This document shows, in pieces, positions 33,314 to 40,862 of a stretch of 46,535 nt of DNA. How positions within the stretch are numbered: position 1 is the stretch's first letter; every line of letters begins with the position of its first letter. The DNA lies in NCBI RefSeq assembly GCF_003075415.1, contig NZ_QDAH01000046.1, positions 1 to 46,535 on the forward strand, given 5' to 3'. The position numbers and the translations under genes were made by a program. Under the pieces are notes generated by a model. The model saw nothing but the letters and a program-made list of their open reading frames with translations. It was not told where the DNA came from and made no database searches. The stretch comes from Microvirga sp. KLBC 81 (lineage in GTDB: Bacteria > Pseudomonadota > Alphaproteobacteria > Rhizobiales > Beijerinckiaceae).

Positions 33314-34754
33314 TTTGCACCTGCTCGACCTGTGGCAAGCGTCCGCTGCAATCGCCGAAGGGCGGGTGACCAGCGTAGCGCTGACCGAAAGCGCGCTGCG
33401 TCGGATCGAGGAACTGAACGGAACGCTGAACTGCTTCATCCGCGTCGATGCGACAGAAGCCTTGGAGACAGCGCATGAGCGCGACCGGGAACTCGCGGCT
33501 GGCCACAGCCGGGGCCCCCTGCATGGCATCCCGCTGGCGCATAAGGATATGTTTGATCGCGCGGGCCATGTCTCGACCGGCGGAACCAAGATCCTGCGGG
33601 ATCGTGTGGCAGACGAGACATCGACGGTCCTGGAACGGCTCGACGCCGCGGGAGCGGTGGATCTGGGCGGATTGCACATGTCGGAGTTCGCGGCCGGACC
33701 AACGGGACATAATGTCCATTACGGCGCTTGCCGGAATGCCTATGACCAGGATCGGGTTTCAGGCGGGTCGTCGAGCGGCTCGGGGACGGCGGTTGGCGCC
33801 CGCCTCGTCTATGGGGCGCTCGGCTCCGACACCGGCGGATCGATCCGGCTGCCAGCGGCGGCCAACGGCCTCGTCGGCCTGAAGGCGACATACGGGCGGG
33901 TCAGCCGTCATGGCGCGGTGGCGCGCTCCTGGAGCCTCGACCATATCGGGCCTCTCGCCCGCACCGTGCGCGACGCTGCCCTGATCTTCCAGGCCATCGC
34001 AGGTCCTGATCCGCGCGATCCGACCACGGCTCATCAGCCGCCTTTCACACTCCCAGAGTTTCGGGCCGACCAGGACCTGAAGGGCCTTCGGGTTGGCGTG
34101 CCCGGTGACGAGGCACTGGCGAGCGTCCACCCGGAGGTCCGCGCCGCGCTGGAAGAGAGCCTGAGGGTGCTGGAGCGCCTGGGCGCCACGATTAAGCGCA
34201 CACGGCTTCCAGACTTGAAGCCGCTCTACAGCGCCGCCGAAACGATCATCAAGTCGGAAGCCGCCGCCATGCACAGGCAGTGGCTCGCAAGCCGCCCACA
34301 GGACTACGCCTCCAACGTGCGGGTGCGGATCGAGGCGGGTCTTGCGATTACCGCCGCGCAGTACATCGATGCCCTGCGGCTGCGTACACATTTCACGCGC
34401 GATTTCCTCCATAACACGATGGATGGGATCGACGTCCTGCATCTGCCGACCATTCCTTTCCCGGTCCCGCGGATCGAGGATACCGATGTCGAGGCCGCCA
34501 CCGGCGAGCGGGTGTTGGAAGTCGTCAGCGGCATGACGCAGTTCACGCGTCCGATCTCGCTGTTGGGTCTCCCCTCGCTCAATCTCCCCTGCGGCTTCTC
34601 GAGCGACGGCCTGCCCATGGGATTTCAGCTGATCGGGCGTCCCTTCGCGGAGGCGCGCCTCTTCGTCGTTGGGCATGCCTATCAAACGGCGACGGATTTT
34701 CATCGGCAAGCGCCTCCGGTGGCGGAGCGGACGAGCCGCGCCACTGCGGAGTGA
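33306..34754 (+). CDS. Amidase-signature hydrolase (paralogue C)
   Basis: A 482-residue amidase with Lys80 (AHKDMFD), Ser155 (SGGSSSG) and nucleophile Ser179 (DTGGSIR). It has features of the AtzE/GatA branch: DRAGHVSTGGTKIL, the VHYGACRNAYDQDRV segment before the triad, and GLVGLKATYGRVSRHG after it. It starts inside the small partner gene. It has diverged well from paralogues A and D (33306 has no GGPSFDLP segment), so it probably has a different substrate. The 34778-34881 repeats separate it from PuuE-like copy 4 on the same strand. Confidence 0.88.
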   Translation: MNNLHLLDLWQASAAIAEGRVTSVALTESALRRIEELNGTLNCFIRVDATEALETAHERDRELAAGHSRGPLHGIPLAHKDMFDRAGHVSTGGTKILRDRVADETSTVLERLDAAGAVDLGGLHMSEFAAGPTGHNVHYGACRNAYDQDRVSGGSSSGSGTAVGARLVYGALGSDTGGSIRLPAAANGLVGLKATYGRVSRHGAVARSWSLDHIGPLARTVRDAALIFQAIAGPDPRDPTTAHQPPFTLPEFRADQDLKGLRVGVPGDEALASVHPEVRAALEESLRVLERLGATIKRTRLPDLKPLYSAAETIIKSEAAAMHRQWLASRPQDYASNVRVRIEAGLAITAAQYIDALRLRTHFTRDFLHNTMDGIDVLHLPTIPFPVPRIEDTDVEAATGERVLEVVSGMTQFTRPISLLGLPSLNLPCGFSSDGLPMGFQLIGRPFAEARLFVVGHAYQTATDFHRQAPPVAERTSRATAE

Positions 34755-34777
34755 CGTCGCTGGGGCATGACGTCCTA

Positions 34778-34827
34778 GAGCCTCGGACCCAAAAGTGGGT
34801 TCCACTTTTAGGATTCATCCGATGCTC
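34778..34827. repeat. 50-bp palindromic repeat, IS630-end-like
   Basis: GAGCCTCGGACCCAAAAGTGG, a short loop, then CCACTTTTAGG...TCCGATGCTC. The two ends match the two ends of the IS630 element at 9117-9990, and it is preceded by TA. A related perfect version lies at 46392-46434. It probably is a small non-autonomous element. Confidence 0.7.
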
Positions 34828-34839
34828 CCTTCATAGAGC

Positions 34840-34881
34840 AGCGCATCGTTCGGCGCGAACCGGAGGTCCGCACGATGCGCT
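34840..34881. repeat. 42-bp REP-type palindrome
   Basis: AGCGCATCGTTCGG...CGCACGATGCGCT, an imperfect palindrome whose ends are the GCATCGT class. The same end and the CGGAGGTCCGC-like inner part occur in the insertion at 42753-42865. Confidence 0.65.
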
Positions 34882-34910
34882 AGACATCAGCACAATTGGG
34901 AGAGCCGGGT

Positions 34911-35807
34911 ATGCTCGAAGATCACAGACGCTACGCTTACTCCAACATCGATTCACGGCCGGTCTACGACTGGCCGGGCGGCACGCGGCTTGCCGTGTAC
35001 ATCGCCATGAACATCGAGGTATTCCGCTATGGCAAGGGCAAGGGCGCTGCCATCGCGCCACCAGACCAGGCCAACAGCCACAGCGTCTATTCGTTCCGCG
35101 ACTATGGAAACCGCGTCGGCTTCTGGCGGCTCATGGATCTCTTTGACAAGCTAGATCTCCCGGTCGAGCATCAGCTCAACACCGCCATCTATGAGCACTG
35201 CCCCGAAATCATGGAGCGGATCCGCGCGCGCAAGGACGAGATTCTCGGACACGGGATCACCAACTCGGACGAGCAGGGAGGCCTCTCGGAAGAGGAGGAA
35301 CGCAAGCTGATCGAGCACTGTACCTCCGTCATCGAAAAGCACGAGGGGGTCAAGCCGACCGGCTGGATGAGCCCTTGGCTCTCCAATTCCAATAACACCT
35401 TGGATCTACTTCAGGAGGCCGGCTACCGCTACACCATGGACTGGACGATGGATGACCAGCCAGTCTGGGCGAAGACGCGCTCCGGGCGGATTCTCCTAAT
35501 GCCCTATCCCATCGAGAACAACGACAACCGGGCTCTTGTCTGGTACCGCTACAGCTCGGCCGAATTCGCTGACATGATCATTGGCACCTTCGACGAAATG
35601 CTGGAGCAGTCGAAGGACCGGCCGCTGGTGTTCCCGATTTCGCTGCATCCGTTCCTCGTCGGCCGGCCCTACCGGCTCAGGGAGCTGCGCCGCGCGCTGG
35701 AACACATTGCAAGCCACCGCGACAAGGTCTGGCTGACCCGTCCGGGCGACATCAGCCGCCACATCGAGGGCCTGCCCAAAGGCACTGTGCCCGGTGACGA
35801 CTATTAA
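34911..35807 (+). CDS. PuuE-like polysaccharide-deacetylase-fold enzyme (copy 4)
   Basis: A 298-residue protein of the allantoinase-fold branch, with RDYGNRVGFW, LGHGITNSDEQ, PTGWMSPWLSNS, MDWTMDDQPVW and LHPFLVGRPYR. GGGAGAG lies seven bases before the ATG at 34911; a TTG at 34896 has no such site. It is followed 93 bases later by the flavin-reductase-like gene. It is the fourth copy in 20 kb and is most like copy 3. The reaction is likely hydrolysis of a ureide or N-acyl compound, with substrate unknown. Confidence 0.82.
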   Translation: MLEDHRRYAYSNIDSRPVYDWPGGTRLAVYIAMNIEVFRYGKGKGAAIAPPDQANSHSVYSFRDYGNRVGFWRLMDLFDKLDLPVEHQLNTAIYEHCPEIMERIRARKDEILGHGITNSDEQGGLSEEEERKLIEHCTSVIEKHEGVKPTGWMSPWLSNSNNTLDLLQEAGYRYTMDWTMDDQPVWAKTRSGRILLMPYPIENNDNRALVWYRYSSAEFADMIIGTFDEMLEQSKDRPLVFPISLHPFLVGRPYRLRELRRALEHIASHRDKVWLTRPGDISRHIEGLPKGTVPGDDY

Positions 35808-35900
35808 CCGCAGGCATCGCGCACGCCAGGACCAGCTCTGGAGTGCGCACTCCCGGTTTCCGGCACGCCGGCAACATTACAGGCCGGCGGAGGGATGCAC

Positions 35901-36545
35901 ATGAAAATCGATATTCGCAGTCTCGGGGCGAACGACCAGTACAAGGTGATGTCGTCGGTCGTAGTGCCGCGGCCGATCGCGCTGGTCTCAAGCCGCTCTC
36001 CGGCTGGCATTGACAATGTCGCGCCTTACAGCCTCTTCAACATGTTCGGCGAGGATCCGCCTGTCGTCATTCTGGGCCTTCAGGACCACCATGACCGGAG
36101 GATCAAGGACACGACGCTCAATATCGTGGAGACCGGCGAATACGCGATCAACCTGGTGGACGAGGGCATCGCCAAGGCGATGAACATCTGCGCAACCGAG
36201 TTCCCAGAGGAGATCAATGAGGCCGACATGGCAGGCCTGACGCTCGCTCCCTGCGATCTGGTGAAGGCGTCGCGGGTCGTGGAAGCGCCGGTGACCTTGG
36301 AATGCAAGCGCATCGCGGTGGTCCAGGTCGCGCCCCAGCGCAAGATCGCCATCGGAGAGGTCGTGATGATGCACATGCGCGATGGCCTGATGGACCCGGA
36401 TACGCTGCGCATCGACATCGAGGCCTACAAGCCCGTCGGCCGCCTGTTTGCTTCCCTTTACACGCGCACGCGTGACCGGTTCGAGATGAAGCGTTTGAGC
36501 TACGACGATTGGCTTAAAGAGAACCGCGCCTCAAATCAGGAGTGA
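35901..36545 (+). CDS. Flavin-reductase-like FMN-binding split-barrel protein
   Basis: A 214-residue protein of the flavin reductase/DIM6-NTAB family. MSSVVVPRPIALVSS and NVAPYSLFNMFGEDPPVVI are the FMN-binding part, followed by GEYAINLVDE and the C-terminal YKPVGRLFASLYTR. Such proteins either supply reduced flavin to a monooxygenase or act as stand-alone reductases. No monooxygenase is recognised in this window. The ATG at 35901 is preferred over 35895 because GGAGGG lies six bases before it. It faces the TSUP permease gene, which ends 26 bases away. Confidence 0.85.
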   Translation: MKIDIRSLGANDQYKVMSSVVVPRPIALVSSRSPAGIDNVAPYSLFNMFGEDPPVVILGLQDHHDRRIKDTTLNIVETGEYAINLVDEGIAKAMNICATEFPEEINEADMAGLTLAPCDLVKASRVVEAPVTLECKRIAVVQVAPQRKIAIGEVVMMHMRDGLMDPDTLRIDIEAYKPVGRLFASLYTRTRDRFEMKRLSYDDWLKENRASNQE

Positions 36546-36571
36546 TGCAGCGCCTCTGTCTTAGTGCTGTC

Positions 36572-37330
36572 TTACCCCAGAAGGTGAGACAGTCCTTCAT
36601 ATGTCAGTCTGAGGGAAAGGAGGAGAAGTCCAGTCTGGACAACAACGAAGAACTCGCGTTCCGGAATGATACGAACCAGCCGCACACCGACAAGTGTCGC
36701 CAGGATTCCGGCTGGAACGAGAAGAGCTGAAGATCGCAGGCTCGCCGGCGAGAGCTGGCCGAGAGCCCAGTAGGGCACGAGCTTCGTCGCGTTGATGACT
36801 GCGAACAGAATGGTCGTCGTGCCCGCATAGATCACTTTGTCCAGTTTCTGGGGGAGCACATAGAATTGATATGGCGGTCCTCCGGCATGAGAAACAAAGC
36901 TCGTAAATCCTGATAGGGCCCCCCAGAAGACGCCTCTCCCCACATCTGCCGGCTGAGGCTTGATGGGCGCGTGCCGTCTCAGCCAGTTGTTGAGGCAAAA
37001 TGCAATGCCGACGCTTCCGACGAGCACGGCCACGGACGCTTCGGTGACAAACGACGCGGTCGCCCACCCAATGCCGACCCCGGCAATGGCTGCCGGGGTA
37101 AGAATCTTCAGGTTCCGGGGATCGTAGTCGCGGCGATAAAACCACAGCCCGAACATATCCGTGATGACGTAGATGGGGAGGAGCAGGCCGGCGGCTTCGA
37201 GTGGAGACGTGACGAGCGCCAGAAGCGGTACGCTGACCATCCCAACGACCGGCAGGCCCCCTTTCGCCAATCCCACCAGCATCGCGGCTGGAATGGCAAC
37301 CCCGTAGAATGTGAGCGATATATCCAACAT
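36572..37330 (-). CDS. TSUP (TauE/SafE) family permease
   Basis: A 252-residue inner-membrane protein with about eight membrane segments in two repeats. The sequence LVGLAKGGLPVVGMVSVPLL in the first repeat and GFTSFVSHAGGPPYQFYVLP in the second are the family hallmarks. TSUP proteins carry organic anions or sulfur compounds such as sulfoacetate, sulfite or glyoxylate-type acids. The ATG at 37330 is used. It is transcribed divergently from the amidase D operon, across a gap that holds operator site 5. It possibly exports or takes up an acid of the pathway. Confidence 0.86.
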   Translation of the reverse strand: MLDISLTFYGVAIPAAMLVGLAKGGLPVVGMVSVPLLALVTSPLEAAGLLLPIYVITDMFGLWFYRRDYDPRNLKILTPAAIAGVGIGWATASFVTEASVAVLVGSVGIAFCLNNWLRRHAPIKPQPADVGRGVFWGALSGFTSFVSHAGGPPYQFYVLPQKLDKVIYAGTTTILFAVINATKLVPYWALGQLSPASLRSSALLVPAGILATLVGVRLVRIIPEREFFVVVQTGLLLLSLRLTYEGLSHLLG

Positions 37331-37520
37331 TGATCGTATCTTGGTTACACCACGTCGAAACAGGGATCCGGACGTGCATTCGTTGCTGGCCCTGCATAAT
37401 CGGCGCAGTTGAAACCGTGAATGCAATCAACATCATATCCCGGCCAACGAAGTAGCCGCGCTGCTACAAAATCCAGAGACATTCCAGCCGGATTTCGCAG
37501 CATGATACTTACTACAGTAG

Positions 37521-37531
37521 ACTGTTGACAG
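37521..37531. promoter_or_regulatory. Shared operator, site 5
   Basis: ACTGTTGACAG matches site 3 at 11 of 11 positions. A second partial copy, TGTCAACAG, follows at 37560. Both sit in the divergent gap between the TSUP gene and the amidase D operon. Confidence 0.5.
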
Positions 37532-37704
37532 CTACTCCTGAGGTTTTACAATTCAGTCATGTCAACAGCCGACACCCGGATTGGTGCTGGCGAAAAAGGG
37601 GACCGGGAATTCAAGTATAGGCTTGGCCGCGGGCAGGGGAGGAACACGACTTGGACAATGCTCCTCTGCCTCTCACGCATGGCTCTAAGGATCGGGAGGT
37701 TTCG

Positions 37705-37923
37705 ATGAGTTCTCATGATACGGATCCGGCGCGAGCGCAGAAGAGGCCGGACCCAGCTCGCGTGCAGATCGAGGCAGCGAACCTTGAGACGGTTTTCGTT
37801 GCTTTTCCCGACGACGTGCTGGTGGCGATAGAGCAGGCAGCCCGATACAACAAGGCCATTTCAGAGCAGAAGATCCCGGAGCGGCTTCTCGGGGAGATTT
37901 TCGTGCCGGAGCCGAACCCATGA
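37705..37923 (+). CDS. AtzG/GatC-like small amidase partner
   Basis: A 72-residue protein with NLETVFVAFPDDVLVAIEQA and a Pro-rich end (EIFVPEPNP). The core aligns with the small protein at 12128 (same F-P-x-D-V-x-x-A spacing), just as their amidases are close duplicates. A strong GGGAGG lies five bases before the ATG; a longer frame from 37651 has none. Its stop overlaps the amidase ATG (ATGA). The inferred role is a stabilising small subunit, as for AtzG with AtzE. Confidence 0.65.
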   Translation: MSSHDTDPARAQKRPDPARVQIEAANLETVFVAFPDDVLVAIEQAARYNKAISEQKIPERLLGEIFVPEPNP

Positions 37924-39293
37924 ACGAGATCGCATGGCTTTCGGCAGCGGAGCTGGCTTCGGCATACCGGACACGCGAACTGTCGCCTGTGACGGTCGTC
38001 GAGCATCTGCTGGAACGGATTTCGGGTCTCGACGCGAGGGTCAACGTCTTCGTGCATCTCGATGTGGAGGGCGCCCTCCGGCAGGCACGAGAGGCGGAGA
38101 CCAGCATCCTCGCCGGACGGGATCATGGTCCGCTTCACGGCATTCCGGTCGGCATAAAAGACATCATCGATGTTGCGGGTCTGCCGACGACCTGCCATTC
38201 CCGCATGCTGACCGACAATATTGCCAAGGAGGATGCAGAATGCGTAGCGCGCCTGCGAGATGCCGGAGCGATCATTCTCGGCAAGGTCGCGACACATGAG
38301 TTTGCGATAGGTGGGCCTTCCTTCGATCTTCCTTATCCCCCTGCACGCAATCCCTGGAACCTGGACCATCACCCCGGTGGATCGTCATCTGGATCCGGAG
38401 CTGGTCTTGCGGCTGGCTTCTTCCCGCTGGCCCTCGGGACCGACACCGGAGGTTCCGTGCGTAACCCGGCGGGTGCGTGCGGAGTCATCGGGCTGAAGCC
38501 AACCTATGAGCGGGTCTCGCGCAAGGGTGTCTTTCCGCTCTCCTGGACTCTGGATAATGTCGGTCCGATGGGCAGGCGTGTCGAGGATGTCTCCCTCTTT
38601 TTGGATGCGCTTACAGGTAAGGCGCATTCCACATCTCGGCTGGCCCGGGATATTGCCGGCATGCGTATCGGTTTCGTGCGAAAATTTCATGAGCAGGATT
38701 ATGTTGCCGGGCCAGATACCGCCGCGGCGCTCGAGACAGCAGCGAATGTGCTTGCCGAACTCGGTGCCATCGTCACGGATATCGAGTTGCCTCCGCTTCA
38801 GGATTTCGCCGCCGTCAGCCGGACGATCCTCACGTCCGAGGGTTGGTCTATCCATGGCGAGGCAATGCGTGCACACCCGCAAAAGTACGGAATGCTGAGT
38901 CGACAGCGACTGCTGGTCGGAGCCTTCATCACGGCGGAAAACTACATTCGGGCGAGAATGCTGGCCGCGAAGCTGCGGCAGGATGTGGATGATGCGTTCC
39001 GCGGAGTCGATGTTCTCCTCGCCGCCAACGCAATGAATCCCGCCTGCAGGATCGACGATGAGAAAGCTATCGTCACCAACTATCTCCAGCATGCACGCGC
39101 GCCTTTCAACGTGACCGGACATCCGGCACTGTCGATGATGTGCGGGCTCTCGCAACAAGGCATGCCCATTGCCATGCAGCTCATTGGACCCCGGCAACGG
39201 GAAGATGTCGTCTTCCGGGTGGCGGCCGCATATGAGCGCGCCACCGATTGGATAGTAATGAGGCCGCCAGGCTTCGTGGGTTCGACATGTTGA
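37920..39293 (+). CDS. Amidase-signature hydrolase (paralogue D)
   Basis: A 457-residue amidase with Lys80 (GIKDIID), Ser155 (PGGSSSG) and Ser179 (DTGGSVR). It is nearly colinear with paralogue A at 10740 and, like it, has a small partner gene in front. The pair of gene pairs has therefore been duplicated as a unit and placed at the two ends of the block. Its start overlaps the small gene. The tripartite transporter genes follow on the same strand, which suggests that the acid it works on, or produces, is carried by that transporter. Confidence 0.9.
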   Translation: MNEIAWLSAAELASAYRTRELSPVTVVEHLLERISGLDARVNVFVHLDVEGALRQAREAETSILAGRDHGPLHGIPVGIKDIIDVAGLPTTCHSRMLTDNIAKEDAECVARLRDAGAIILGKVATHEFAIGGPSFDLPYPPARNPWNLDHHPGGSSSGSGAGLAAGFFPLALGTDTGGSVRNPAGACGVIGLKPTYERVSRKGVFPLSWTLDNVGPMGRRVEDVSLFLDALTGKAHSTSRLARDIAGMRIGFVRKFHEQDYVAGPDTAAALETAANVLAELGAIVTDIELPPLQDFAAVSRTILTSEGWSIHGEAMRAHPQKYGMLSRQRLLVGAFITAENYIRARMLAAKLRQDVDDAFRGVDVLLAANAMNPACRIDDEKAIVTNYLQHARAPFNVTGHPALSMMCGLSQQGMPIAMQLIGPRQREDVVFRVAAAYERATDWIVMRPPGFVGSTC

Positions 39294-39390
39294 TGCTCAA
39301 GGTCATGAAACGAACCTGCAAAAAAGGGCGATACTCGCATGCCGACAGCTCCTCCGCTCGGAGAGAGCTTGTGAAAAGGGAGGAAGAAAT

Positions 39391-40377
39391 ATGAGACATG
39401 TCGCAAGACAAATTGTTCAAGGCTTGGTGGTGGCGCTGGTGCTGAGCGCGGCTCCATCGGCCCAGGCACAGGATTATCCAAGCAGGGACATCACGTTCAT
39501 CGTCCCGTTCAATCCGGGCGGCTCTTCCGATCCGCTCTCGCGCGCCTTCGCAACTCAACTGGAGAAAGCCCTGGCCCGCAACGTCAACGTCGAAAACAAG
39601 CCCGGCGGATCCGCAACGATCGGCACTAATCTCGTCGTGCGCGCCAATCCGGACGGCTACACCATTGGCCTCGGCGACAGCGCAGCGCTAATGTATCAAC
39701 CGCTGGTCAACAAGGACTTGGTCTACAAAACAACCGACGATTACGAGATCATCACGAAGCTCGCAGACGTGCCGGGCATGCTGGTCGTGCGTCCGGATGC
39801 CCCATGGAATACGTTCGAAGAGTTCCTGGCCGACGTGAAGAAGAACCCGGGCAAGATCCGGGTCGGCGTGTCGGGTGTGCGGTCGATCTCCGACATGGTT
39901 GTCCAGCAGTTCAACCGCGCTGCCGATGTGAAGATCACAACGGTTCCATTCACCGGCGGTGGCGGCGAGGCCTTGCTGGCGGTAATGGGCGGCCGGATCG
40001 AGGGTGCTGTCGGTTACGGTGGAAACACGATCGCTCAGATCGAAGCCGGCAAGCTGAAGGTGCTGGGAGTGTTTGCGAAAGGAAAGTATGAGCCTGTTCC
40101 GAACGCAACGTCGATCCCCGATGCGGGTTATAATGCCACCATACCATCCAGCTATACCGTGATTGCACCGAAGAGTTTGCCGAAGGATGTCCGGGATAAG
40201 CTGGTTGCGGCCTCGCAGGAAGCGGTGCAGAGCCCGGAGTTCAAGGAGTTCACTAAGAAAAACGGTTTCGTGCTCGATTTGAAAAGCCCCCATGAGGCCG
40301 CTGCCGAGCTGGGTGAACTCAGAAAGGAGTTCGTTGGCTTGATCGAGTGGCTCGATAAGAAGAGTGCCGCCAAATGA
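39391..40377 (+). CDS. Tripartite tricarboxylate transporter binding protein (Bug/TctC)
   Basis: A 328-residue periplasmic binding protein with a Sec signal peptide (VVALVLSAAPSAQAQ, cleaved about residue 27). The mature start DYPSRDITFIVPFNPGGSSD is the family hallmark, with NVENKPGGSATIGTNLV and the closing region VIAPKSLPKDVRDKLVAASQ. Bug proteins bind carboxylic acids, nicotinate-like acids or amides. AGGGAGGAAG lies before the ATG. It heads the TctCBA operon and hands substrate to the membrane pair. Confidence 0.92.
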   Translation: MRHVARQIVQGLVVALVLSAAPSAQAQDYPSRDITFIVPFNPGGSSDPLSRAFATQLEKALARNVNVENKPGGSATIGTNLVVRANPDGYTIGLGDSAALMYQPLVNKDLVYKTTDDYEIITKLADVPGMLVVRPDAPWNTFEEFLADVKKNPGKIRVGVSGVRSISDMVVQQFNRAADVKITTVPFTGGGGEALLAVMGGRIEGAVGYGGNTIAQIEAGKLKVLGVFAKGKYEPVPNATSIPDAGYNATIPSSYTVIAPKSLPKDVRDKLVAASQEAVQSPEFKEFTKKNGFVLDLKSPHEAAAELGELRKEFVGLIEWLDKKSAAK

Positions 40378-40847
40378 TGTCTGCTTCTCTCCAGAAGCGT
40401 AAGGGATATCTCACTATCGGCGGCATCGGTACATTCCTTGCCACCGGGTATCTCGGCATGGCGCTCCAGTTGCCTCTCGGCCAACTGGAGCAGCCAGGAG
40501 CGGCGGTTTTCCCACTGATTGCTGGTGCTCTTTTCCTGCTCGGCAGCCTAGCCACCCTCTGGGAGGGCTGGATGATGGATCCGGCCGAGCGGATTGCTGT
40601 CCCGGCAGGTATGAACCTTGTGCGGCTGCTGAGCCTGGTCGGTCTGCTGCTGGGCTATTTTATCGTATTGCCGTGGGCAGGCCAGCTGATCAGCAGCGCA
40701 GTGTTCTGCGCATTGCTGATGCGCGTCCTGTCTAACCTCCCGTGGCCACGCATTGCCGTGTATTCGGTGATGATAACGGGGGCACTGTACGTGGTGTTTA
40801 TCTACCTGCTCAAAGTGCCGCTGCCACGCGGTATGCTGTTCAGCTAA
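40374..40847 (+). CDS. Tripartite tricarboxylate transporter small membrane subunit (TctB)
   Basis: A 157-residue membrane protein with four predicted helices. It is poorly conserved in sequence, as is usual for TctB, and is recognised by size, topology and position between TctC and TctA. The start overlaps the binding-protein stop (ATGA). Confidence 0.85.
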   Translation: MMSASLQKRKGYLTIGGIGTFLATGYLGMALQLPLGQLEQPGAAVFPLIAGALFLLGSLATLWEGWMMDPAERIAVPAGMNLVRLLSLVGLLLGYFIVLPWAGQLISSAVFCALLMRVLSNLPWPRIAVYSVMITGALYVVFIYLLKVPLPRGMLFS

Positions 40848-40862
40848 CGCGGATCGATCGTT

